Below, piece by piece: positions 53,994-64,000 of a stretch of DNA of 64,000 nt. Source of the DNA: Nomia melanderi. Lineage: Eukaryota > Arthropoda > Insecta > Hymenoptera > Halictidae. The notes beneath the pieces were generated by a model. It was not told where the DNA came from and made no database searches. It saw only the letters and a program-made list of their open reading frames with translations. The stretch spans positions 372,001 through 436,000 of the forward strand of contig NW_027475133.1 of the NCBI RefSeq assembly GCF_051020985.1, given 5' to 3'. The translations under genes were made by a program, and so were the position numbers. Position 1 is the first letter of the stretch. Every line of letters starts with the position of its first letter.

Positions 53994-55029
53994 GGCGATA
54001 TCTAGGGTGCCATTAGAGATAGCGCGATAAATCAAAATTCATTCTCTGTAGGAGGCCCTGCCGCATGAATCTGGGCAGCGGGAACGACCTGGGACCACGA
54101 GGGGCCGAGAAAACTACAGTCTCATGGGGCCAGACACTCAGGGTCAGGGAAAAATCCAATATATATCTGGTGATATTCCGGGTGCTATTAGAGATAGCGC
54201 AATAAACCAAAGTAAATTATCTGCAGGAGGCCCTGCCGCATTAATCTGGGCAGCGGGAACGACCTCAGACCACAAGGGGCCGAGAAAACCACCGTCTCAT
54301 GGTGCCGGACACTCAGGGTCAGGGAAAAATCCAATATATATCTGGTGATATCTCGGGTGCTATTACTGAGAGCGCAATAAATCAGAGTGCATTGTCTGTA
54401 GGAGGCCCTGGCGCATGAATCTGGGCAGCGGGAACGACCTCGGACCACCAGGGGCCGAGAAAACCACCGTCTCATGTGGCCGGACACTCAGGGTCAGGGG
54501 AAAATCCAATATATATCTGGTGATATGTCGGGTGCTATTACAGATAGCGCGATAAATCAAAGTGCATTGTCTGCAGGAAGCCCTGGCGCATGAATCCGTG
54601 CAGCGGGAACGACTTCGGATCACCAGGGGCCGAGAAAACCACCGTCTCATGGGGCCGGACTGTCAGGGTCAGGGAAAAATCCATTATATATCTGGTGATA
54701 TCTCGGGTGCCATTAGAGATAGCGCGATAAATCAAAGTGCATTGTCTGCAGGAGGCCCTGGCGCATGAATCTGTGGAGCGGGAACGACCTCGGACCACCA
54801 GGGGCCGAGAAAATTACAGATTTTCGGTATCCGTCACACAATGTCATGTAAAAATCCAGCATATATCTGGTGATATCTCGGGTGCTATTACAGATGGCGC
54901 AATAAATCAAAGTGAATTATCTGCAGGAGGCCCTGCCGCTTGAATCTGGGCAGCGGGAACGACCTCGGACCACCAGGGGCCGAGAAAACCATCGTCTCAT
55001 GGGGCCGGACACTCAGGGTCAGGGAAAAC
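53994..55029. repeat. Recurrent cassette, copy 6
   Basis: Same order, 2,624 bp after copy 5, with box at 54613. It is the partner of copy 4. Confidence 0.9.
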
Positions 55030-55868
55030 TCCAATATATATCTGGTGATATCTCGGGTGCTATTAGAGATAGCGCAATAAACCAAAGTGAATTATCTGCA
55101 GGAGGCCCTGGCGCATGAATCTGTGTAGCGGGAACGACCTCGGACCACCAGGGGCCGAGAAAACCACCGTCTCATGGGGCCGGGCGCTCAGGGTCAGGGA
55201 AAAATCAAATATATATCTGGCGATATATAGGGTGCTATTACAGATAGCACACTAAATCAAAGTGCATTGTCTGCAGGAGGCCCTGGCGCATGCATCTGTG
55301 CAGCGGGAACGACTCGGACCACCAGGGGCCGAGAAAACCACCGTCTCATGTGGTCGGACACTCAGGGTCAGGGGAAAATCCAATATATATCTGGTGATAT
55401 CTCGGGTGCTATTACAGATGGCGCAATAAATCAAAGTGCATTGTCTGTAGGAGGCCCTGGCGCATGAATCCGTGCAGCGGGAACGACCTCGGACCACCAG
55501 GGTCCGAGAAACCCACCGTCTCATTGGACCGGACACTCAGGGTCAGGGAAAAATCAAATATATATCTGGTGATACATAGGGTGCTATTACAGATAGCGCA
55601 ATAAATCAAAGTGCATTGTCTTTAGGAGGCCCTTGCGCATGAATCTGGGCAGCGGGAACGACCTCGGACCACCAGGGGCCGAGAAAACCACAGTCTCATG
55701 GGGCCGGACACTCAGGGTCAGGGGAAAATCCAATATATGTCTGGTGATATCTCGGGTGCTATTAGAGATAGCGCAATAAACCAAAGTGAATTATCTGCAG
55801 GAGGCCCTGGCGCATGAATCTGTGTAGCGGGAACGACCTCGGACCACCAGGGGCCGAGAAAACCACCG

Positions 55869-56814
55869 ACTCATGGGGCCGGGCACTCAGGGTCAGGGAA
55901 AAATCAAATATATATCTGGCGATATATAGGGTGCTATTACAGATAGCGCACTAAATCAAAGTGCATTGTCTGCAGGAGGCCCTGGCGCATGCATCTGTGC
56001 AGCGGGAACGACCTCGGACCACCAGTGGCCGAGAAAACCATCGTCTCATGGGGCCGGACACTCAGGGTCAGGGAAAACTCCAATATATATCTGGTGATAT
56101 CTCGGGTGCTATTAGAGATAGCGCAATAAACCAAAGTGAATTATCTGCAGGAGGCCCTGGCGCATGAATCTGTGTAGCGGGAACGACCTCGGACCACCAG
56201 GGGCCGAGAAAACCACCGTCTCATGGGGCCGGGCGCTCAGGGTCAGGGAAAAATCAAATATATATCTGGCGATATATAGGGTGCTATTACAGATAGCGCA
56301 CTAAATCAAAGTGCATTGTCTGCAGGAGGCCCTGGCGCATGCATCTGTGCAGCGGGAACGACTCGGACCACCAGGGGCCGAGAAAACCACCGTCTCATGT
56401 GGTCGGACACTCAGGGTCAGGGGAAAATCCAATATATATCTGGTGATATCTCGGGTGCTATTACAGATGGCGCAATAAATCAAAGTGCATTGTCTGTAGG
56501 AGGCCCTTGCGCATGAATCTGGGCAGCGGGAACGACCTCGGACCACCAGGGGCCGAGAAAACCACAGTCTCATGGGGCCGGACACTCAGGGTCAGGGGAA
56601 AATCCAATATATGTCTGGTGATATCTCGGGTGCTATTAGAGATAGCGCAATAAACCAAAGTGAATTATCTGCAGGAGGCCCCGGCGCATGAATCTGTGCA
56701 GCGGGAACGACCTCAGACCACCAGGGGCCGAGAAAACCACCGTCTCATGGGGCCGGTCACTCAGGGCCAGGGAAAAATCCAATATATATCTGGTGATATC
56801 TCGGGTGCTATTAC
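55869..56814. repeat. Spacer monomers after the second large block
   Basis: About five monomers continuing the match to 48521-49264, then switching near 56612 to monomers like those at 42.1 and 50.2 kb. It contains a 174-bp monomer at about 56359 and a private CCAGTGGCCGAG near 56023. Confidence 0.83.
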
Positions 56815-58229
56815 AGATAGCGCAATAAATCAAAGTGCATTGTCTGTGGGAGGCCCTGGCGCATGAATCTCTGCAGCGGGAACGACCTAGGACCACCAGG
56901 GGCCGAGAAACCCACAGTCTCATGGGGCCAGACACTCAGGTTCAGGGAAAAATACAATATATATCTGGTGATATCTCGGGTGCTATTAGAGATAGCGCAA
57001 TAAACCAAAGTGAATTATCTGCAGGAGGCCCTGGCGCATGAATCTGTGCAGCGGGAATGACCTCGGACCACCAGGGGCCGAGAAAACCACCGTCTCATGG
57101 GGCCGGACACTCAGGGTCAGGGAAAAATCCAATATACATCTGGTGATATCTCGGGTGCTATTACAGATAGTGCAATAAATCAATGTGCATTGTCTGTAGG
57201 AGGCCCATGCGCATGAATCTGGGCAGCGGGAACGACCTCGGACCACCAGGGGCCGAGAAAACCACCGTCTCATGTGGTCGGACACTCAGGGTCAGGGGAA
57301 AATCCAATATATATCTGGTGATATCTCGGGTGCTATTACAGATGGCGCAATAAATCAAAGTGCATTGTCTGTAGGAGGCCCTGGCGCATGAATCTGGGCA
57401 GCGGGAACGACCTCGGACCACCAGGGGCCGAGAAAACCACCGTCTCATGGGGCCGGACTGTCAGGGTCAGGGAAAAATCCAATATATATCTGGTGATATC
57501 TCGGGTGCTATTAGAGATAGCGCAATAAATCAAAGTGCATTGTCTGTGGGAGGCCCTGGCGCATGAATCTCTGCAGCGGGAACGACCTCGGACCACCAGG
57601 GGCCGAGAAACCCACAGTCTCATGGGGCCAGACACTCAGGTTCAGGGAAAAATACAATATATATCTGGTGATATCTCGGGTGCTATTAGAGATAGCGCAA
57701 TAAACCAAAGTGAATTATCTGCAGGAGGCCCTGGCGCATGAATCTGTGCAGCGGGAATGACCTCGGACCACCAGGGGCCGAGAAAACCACCGTCTCATGG
57801 GGCCGGACACTCAGGGTCAGGGAAAAATCCAATATACATCCGGTGATATCTCGGGTGCTATTACAGATAGTGCAATAAATCAATGTGCATTGTCTGTAGG
57901 AGGCCCATGCGCATGAATCTGGGCAGCGGGAACGACCTCGGACCACCAGGGGCCGAGAAAACCACCGTCTCATGTGGTCGGACACTCAGGGTCAGGGGAA
58001 AATCCAATATATATCTGGTGATATCTCGGGTGCTATTACAGATGGCGCAATAAATCAAAGTGCATTGTCTGTAGGAGGCCCTGGCGCATGAATCTGGGCA
58101 GCGGGAACGACCTCGGACCACCAGGGGCCGAGAAAACCACCGTCTCATGGGGCCGGACTGTCAGGGTCAGGGAAAAATCCAATATATATCTGGTGATATC
58201 TCGGGTGCTATTAGAGATAGCGCAATAAA
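56815..58229. repeat. Four-monomer (700-bp) tandem higher-order repeat
   Basis: Unit 56815-57514 is followed by 57515-58229 in register. Shared markers are GTGGGAGGCC, AATCTCTGCAGC, GGCCAGACACTCAGGTTC, GGGAATGACC, TATACATC, AATCAATGTGC and GGCCCATGCGC. Very few differences are seen (56889 A against 57589 C; 57841 C in place of T). Confidence 0.9.
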
Positions 58230-60290
58230 CCAAAGTGAATTATCTGCAGGAGGCCCTGGCGCATGAATCTGTGCAGCGGGAACGACGTCGGACCACCAGG
58301 GGCCGAGAAAACCACCGTCTCATGGGGCCGGACACTCAGGGTCAGGGAAAAATCCAATATACATCTGGTGATATCTAGGGTGCTATTACAGATAGTGAAA
58401 TAAATCAATGTGCATTGTCTGTAGGAGGCCCTGGCGCATGAATCTGGTCAGCGGGAACGACCTCAGACCACCAGGGGCCGAGAAAACCACAGTCTCATGG
58501 GGCCGGACACTCAGGGTCAGGGGAAAATCCAATATATGTCTGGTGATATCTCGGGTGCTATTAGAGATAGCGCAATAAACCAAAGTGAATTATCTGCAGG
58601 AGGCCCTGGCGCATGAATCTGTGCAGCGGGAACGACCTCGGACCACCAGGGGCCGAGAAAACCACAGTCTCATGGGACCGGACACTCAGGGTCAGGGGAA
58701 AATCCAATATATGTCTGGTGATATCTCGGGTGCTATTAGAGATAGCGCAATAAACCAAAGTGAATTATCTGCAGGAGGCCCTGGCGCATGAATCTGTGTA
58801 GCGGGAACGACCTCGGACCACCAGGGGCCGAGAAAACCACAGTCTCATGGGGCCGGACACTCAGGGTCAGGGAAAAATCAAATGTATATCTGGTGATATC
58901 TCGGGTGCTATTACAGATAGCGCAATAAACCAAAGTGAATTATATGCAGGAGGCCCTGGCGCATGAATCTGTGCAGCGGGAACGACCTCGGACCACCAGG
59001 GGCCGAGAAAACCACCGTCTCATGGGGCCGGACACTCAGGGTCAGGGAAAAATCCAATATACATCTGGTGATATCTCGGGTGCTATTACAGATAGTGCAA
59101 TAAATCAATGTGCATTGTCTGTAGGAGGCCCATGCGCATGAATCTGGGCAGCGGGAACGACCTCGGACCACCAGGGGCCGAGAAAACCACCGTCTCATGT
59201 GGTCGGACACTCAGGGTCAGGGGAAAATCCAATATATATCTGGTGATATCTCGGGTGCTATTACAGATGGCGCAATAAATCAAAGTGCATTGTCTGTAGG
59301 AGGCCCTGGCGCATGAATCTGGGCAGCGGGAACGACCTCGGACCACCAGGGGCCGAGAAAACCACCGTCTCATGGGGCCGGGCGCTCAGGGTCAGGGAAA
59401 AATCAAATATATATCTGGCGATATATAGGGTGCTATTACAGATAGCGCACTAAATCAAAGTGCATTGTCTGCAGGAGGCCCTGGCGCATGCATCTGTGCA
59501 GCGGGAACGACTCGGACCACCAGGGGCCGAGAAAACCACCGTCTCATGTGGTCGGACACTCAGGGTCAGGGGAAAATCCAATATATATCTGGTGATATCT
59601 CGGGTGCTATTACAGATGGCGCAATAAATCAAAGTGCATTGTCTGTAGGAGGCCCTGGCGCATGAATCCGTGCAGCGGGAACGACCTCGGACCACCAGGG
59701 GCCGAGAAACCCACCGTCTCATTGGACCGGACACTCAGGGTCAGGGAAAAATCAAATATATATCTGGTGATACATAGGGTGCTATTACAGATAGCGCAAT
59801 AAATCAAAGTGCATTGGCTTTAGGAGGCCCTTGCGCATGAATCTGGGCAGCGGGAACGACCTCGGACCACCAGGGGCCGAGAAAACCACAGTCTCATGGG
59901 GCCGGACACTCAGGGTCAGGGGAAAATCCAATATATGTCTGGTGATATCTCGGGTGCTATTAGAGATAGCGCAATAAACCAAAGTGAATTATCTGCAGGA
60001 GGCCCTGGCGCATGAATCTGTGCAGCGGGAATGACCTCGGACCACCAGGGGCCGAGAAAACCACCGTCTCATGGGGCCGGACACTCAGGGTCAGGGAAAA
60101 ATCCAATATATATCTGGTGATATCTCGGGTGCTATTAGAGATAGCGCAATAAATCAAAGTGCATTGTCTGTGGGAGGCCCTGGCGCATGAATCTGTGCAG
60201 CGGGAACGACCTCGGACCACCAGGGGCCGAGAAAACCACCGTCTCATGGGGCCGGAAACTCAGGGTCAGGGAAAAATCCAATATATATCT
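58230..60290. repeat. Spacer monomers before cassette 7
   Basis: About twelve type A monomers. The first part resembles 37.9-38.5 kb (GACGTCGGACC, GATATCTAGGGTGC, AGTGAAATAAATC, TATATGTCTGG). The second part resembles 42.6-43.2 kb and includes a 174-bp monomer near 59510. Confidence 0.83.
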
Positions 60291-61326
60291 GGCGATATCT
60301 AGGGTGCCATTAGAGATAGCGCGATAAATCAAAATTCATTCTCTGTAGGAGGCCCTGCCGCATGAATCTGGGCAGCGGGAACGACCTGGGACCACGAGGG
60401 GCCGAGAAAACTACAGTCTCATGGGGCCAGACACTCAGGGTCAGGGAAAAATCCAATATATATCTGGTGATATTCCGGGTGCTATTAGAGATAGCGCAAT
60501 AAACCAAAGTAAATTATCTGCAGGAGGCCCTGCCGCATTAATCTGGGCAGCGGGAACGACCTCAGACCACAAGGGGCCGAGAAAACCACCGTCTCATGGT
60601 GCCGGACACTCAGGGTCAGGGAAAAATCCAATATATATCTGGTGATATCTCGGGTGCTATTACTGAGAGCGCAATAAATCAGAGTGCATTGTCTGTAGGA
60701 GGCCCTGGCGAATGAATCTGGGCAGCGGGAACGACCTCGGACCACCAGGCGCCGAGAAAACCACCGTCTCATGTGGCCGGACACTCAGGGTCAGGGGAAA
60801 ATCCAATATATATCTGGTGATATGTCGGGTGCTATTACAGATAGCGCGATAAATCAAAGTGCATTGTCTGCAGGAAGCCCTGGCGCATGAATCCGTGCAG
60901 CGGGAACGACTTCGGATCACCAGGGGCCGAGAAAACCACCGTCTCATGGGGCCGGACTGTCAGGGTCAGGGAAAAATCCATTATATATCTGGTGATATCT
61001 CGGGTGCCATTAGAGATAGCGCGATAAATCAAAGTGCATTGTCTGCAGGAGGCCCTGGCGCATGAATCTGTGGAGCGGGAACGACCTCGGACCACCAGGG
61101 GCCGAGAAAATTACAGATTTTCGGTATCCGTCACACAATGTCATGTAAAAATCCAGCATATATCTGGTGATATCTCGGGTGCTATTACAGATGGCGCAAT
61201 AAATCAAAGTGAATTATCTGCAGGAGGCCCTGCCGCTTGAATCTGGGCAGCGGGAACGACCTCGGACCACCAGGGGCCGAGAAAACCATCGTCTCATGGG
61301 GCCGGACACTCAGGGTCAGGGAAAAC
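60291..61326. repeat. Recurrent cassette, copy 7
   Basis: Same order, with box at 60910 and B block at 61111. Private changes are CCTGGCGAATGAATC near 60706 and CCAGGCGCCGAG near 60745. Confidence 0.9.
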
Positions 61327-64000
61327 TCCAATATATATCTGGTGATATCTCGGGTGCTATTAGAGATAGCGCAATAAACCAAAGTGAATTATCTGCAGGA
61401 GGCCCTGGCGCATGAATCTGTGTAGCGGGAACGACCTCGGACCACCAGGGGCCGAGAAAACCACCGTCTCATGGGGCCGGGCGCTCAGGGTCAGGGAAAA
61501 ATCAAATATATATCTGGCGATATATAGGGTGCTATTACAGATAGCGCACTAAATCAAAGTGCATTGTCTGCAGGAGGCCCTGGCGCATGCATCTGTGCAG
61601 CGGGAACGACTCGGACCACCAGGGGCCGAGAAAACCACCGTCTCATGTGGTCGGACACTCAGGGTCAGGGGAAAATCCAATATATATCTGGTGATATGTC
61701 GGGTGCTATTACAGATAGCGCGATAAATCAAAGTGCATTGTCTGCAGGAAGCCCTGGCGCATGAATCCGTGCAGCGGGAACGACTTCGGATCACCAGGGG
61801 CCGAGAAAACCACCGTCTCATGGGGCCGGACTGTCAGGGTCAGGGAAAAATCCATTATATATCTGGTGATATCTCGGGTGCCATTAGAGATAGCGCGATA
61901 AATCAAAGTGCATTGTCTGCAGGAGGCCCTGGCGCATGAATCTGTGGAGCGGGAACGACCTCGGACCACCAGGGGCCGAGAAAATTACAGATTTTCGGTA
62001 TCCGTCACACAATGTCATGTAAAAATCCAGCATATATCTGGTGATATCTCGGGTGCTATTACAGATGGCGCAATAAATCAAAGTGAATTATCTGCAGGAG
62101 GCCCTGCCGCTTGAATCTGGGCAGCGGGAACGACCTCGGACCACCAGGGGCCGAGAAAACCATCGTCTCATGGGGCCGGACACTCAGGGTCAGGGAAAAC
62201 TCCAATATATATCTGGTGATATCTCGGGTGCTATTAGAGATAGCGCAATAAACCAAAGTGAATTATCTGCAGGAGGCCCTGGCGCATGAATCTGTGTAGC
62301 GGGAACGACCTCGGACCACCAGGGGCCGAGAAAACCACCGTCTCATGGGGCCGGGCGCTCAGGGTCAGGGAAAAATCAAATATATATCTGGCGATATATA
62401 GGGTGCTATTACAGATAGCGCACTAAATCAAAGTGCATTGTCTGCAGGAGGCCCTGGCGCATGCATCTGTGCAGCGGGAACGACTCGGACCACCAGGGGC
62501 CGAGAAAACCACCGTCTCATGTGGTCGGACACTCAGGGTCAGGGGAAAATCCAATATATATCTGGTGATATCTCGGGTGCTATTACAGATGGCGCAATAA
62601 ATCAAAGTGCATTGTCTGTAGGAGGCCCTGGCGCATGAATCCGTGCAGCGGGAACGACCTCGGACCACCAGGGGCCGAGAAACCCACCGTCTCATTGGAC
62701 CGGACACTCAGGGTCAGGGAAAAATCAAATATATATCTGGTGATACATAGGGTGCTATTACAGATAGCGCAATAAATCAAAGTGCATTGTCTTTAGGAGG
62801 CCCTTGCGCATGAATCTGGGCAGCGGGAACGACCTCGGACCACCAGGGGCCGAGAAAACCACAGTCTCATGGGGCCGGACACTCAGGGTCAGGGGAAAAT
62901 CCAATATATGTCTGGTGATATCTCGGGTGCTATTAGAGATAGCGCAATAAACCAAAGTGAATTATCTGCAGGAGGCCCTGGCGCATGAATCTGTGTAGCG
63001 GGAACGACCTCGGACCACCAGGGGCCGAGAAAACCACCGACTCATGGGGCCGGGCACTCAGGGTCAGGGAAAAATCAAATATATATCTGGCGATATATAG
63101 GGTGCTATTACAGATAGCGCACTAAATCAAAGTGCATTGTCTGCAGGAGGCCCTGGCGCATGCATCTGTGCAGCGGGAACGACCTCGGACCACCAGGGGC
63201 CGAGAAAACCATCGTCTCATGGGGCCGGACACTCAGGGTCAGGGAAAACTCCAATATATATCTGGTGATATCTCGGGTGCTATAAGAGATAGCGCAATAA
63301 ACCAAAGTGAATTATCTGCAGGAGGCCCTGGCGCATGAATCTGTGTAGCGGGAACGACCTCGGACCACCAGGGGCCGAGAAAACCACCGTCTCATGGGGC
63401 CGGGCGCTCAGGGTCAGGGAAAAATCAAATATATATCTGGCGATATATAGGGTGCTATTACAGATAGCGCACTAAATCAAAGTGCATTGTCTGCAGGAGG
63501 CCCTGGCGCATGCATCTGTGCAGCGGGAACGACTCGGACCACCAGGGGCCGAGAAAACCACCGTCTCATGTGGTCGGACACTCAGGGTCAGGGGAAAATC
63601 CAATATATATCTGGTGATATCTCGGTTGCTATTACAGATGGCGCAATAAATCAAAGTGCATTGTCTGTAGGAGGCCCTTGCGCATGAATCTGGGCAGCGG
63701 AAACGACCTCGGACCACCAGGGGCCGAGAAAACCACAGTCTCATGGGGCCGGACACTCAGGGTCAGGGGAAAATCCAATATATGTCTGGTGATATCTCGG
63801 GTGCTATTAGAGATAGCGCAATAAACCAAAGTGAATTATCTGCAGGAGGCCCCGGCGCATGAATCTGTGCAGCGGGAACGACCTCAGACCACCAGGGGCC
63901 GAGAAAACCACCGTCTCATGGGGCCGGACACTCAGGGCCAGGGAAAAATCCAATATATATCTGGTGATATCTCGGGTGCTATTACAGATAGCGCAATAAA
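61327..64000. repeat. Cassette-derived monomers to the window end
   Basis: The last half of the cassette (box at 61794, B block near 61.99 kb) is repeated about 874 bp after cassette 7, joined through a 174-bp monomer near 61609. The rest follows 44.4-45.1 and 55.0-56.8 kb, with 174-bp monomers near 62482 and 63532. The array continues past the end. Confidence 0.85.

Larger units (their letters stand above)
49220..55868. repeat. Large duplicated block, copy 2 (about 6.65 kb)
   Basis: Partner of 41174-47822. It contains cassettes 5 and 6. Private changes include GGAGGCCGTGGCG near 50375, AAAAATCGAATATAT near 51357, CCTGGTGCATG near 52833, GATAGCACAC near 55249 and the short patch at 50560-50645 described separately. 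Confidence 0.9.
1..64000 (+). repeat. 175-bp satellite DNA array (entire window)
   Basis: The same landmarks (GATATCTCGGGTGCTATTA, GCGCAATAAA, GGCGCATGAATCTG, CAGCGGGAACGACCTCGG, GGGCCGAGAAAA, AATATATATCTGGT) recur every 175 bases from first to last base, always in the same orientation. That gives about 366 monomers with no interruption by other sequence and no visible array edge. Monomer consensus is about 92/175 G+C with 9 CpGs. A monomer near 175 bp with nested higher-order repeats is typical of eukaryotic centromeric or pericentromeric satellites, such as the 171-bp human alpha satellite and the roughly 178-bp Arabidopsis repeat; assigning that role here is inference. I do not recognise the family. 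No unique gene-bearing stretch over 300 bp exists anywhere in the window. Confidence 0.97.

Noticed and set aside
292..63829. Hundreds of open reading frames of 60-123 codons on both strands, with recurring similar peptides
   Set aside because: They recur at the 175-bp period, overlap on both strands, and run through a repeat whose length is not a multiple of three, so each extends through one or two monomers and stops. No start context, codon bias or recognisable domain supports coding.
1..64000. CRISPR-like array
   Set aside because: Direct repeats are contiguous 175-bp units with no short repeat and unique spacers alternating, and no cas genes are present.
1..64000. Tandem gene array such as 5S rRNA or tRNA clusters
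   Set aside because: No tRNA or 5S landmarks (internal promoter boxes, terminal T run) were seen in the monomer on either strand.
1..64000. Embedded transposable elements
   Set aside because: The 175-bp landmarks continue without a gap over the whole window. No insertion over a few bases, terminal inverted repeats or target-site duplications were found.
1..64000. Bacterial or phage accessory region with a novel system
   Set aside because: A 64-kb uninterrupted satellite with nested higher-order repeats and no genes is not seen in prokaryotic genomes; it fits eukaryotic heterochromatin.

Overview
The whole 64 kb is one uninterrupted tandem array of a 175-bp satellite, about 366 monomers in a single head-to-tail orientation. 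I found no protein gene, RNA gene, transposon, CRISPR array or unique-sequence island. The scale, a monomer close to nucleosome-repeat length and nested higher-order repeats (HORs) point to eukaryotic centromeric or pericentromeric heterochromatin. I do not recognise the satellite family and cannot name the organism. The monomer is about 53% GC with 9 CpGs, near 0.75 of expectation, so CpG is not strongly depleted. Most monomers carry an EcoRV site (GATATC), many a PstI site (CTGCAG), and nearly all an AATAAA on the + strand.

Two main monomer classes share the same flanks and length but differ over one internal 36-bp block. Type A (about 325 copies) has the CCACCGTCTCATGGGGCC form. Type B (about 41 copies) has a form at roughly 50% identity beginning TTACAGATTTTCGG, with a C subtype beginning TTTCAGATATTTGG. 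A second two-state segment lies beside it (CCAAAGTGAATTATCTGCAG versus TCAAAGTGCATTGTCTGTAG).

Layout. From 1 to about 34 kb the array is diverse, with local HORs of several sizes: 700 bp (341-1693), 875 bp (12880-14571), 2,275 bp (18126-21553), 1,751 bp (23168-26364) and 525 bp (26340-27281), plus dispersed block copies 6-8 kb apart. From about 34 kb to the end it is much more homogeneous. A cassette of about 1,036 bp, with one B-type monomer and one near-CENP-B-box at fixed positions, occurs seven times. A block of about 6.65 kb is duplicated at an offset of 8,046 bp. A 699-bp unit is tandemly doubled in only one copy of that block, and a 700-bp pair lies near 57 kb.

The 175-bp register is kept across the window. 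The net phase is accounted for by 23 small indels from about eight independent events, twelve of them copies of one 1-base deletion that marks a lineage in the right half. Open reading frames on both strands are by-products of the repeat: 175 is not divisible by 3, so the frame shifts at every monomer. All identities and boundaries were read by eye and are approximate to a few bases.
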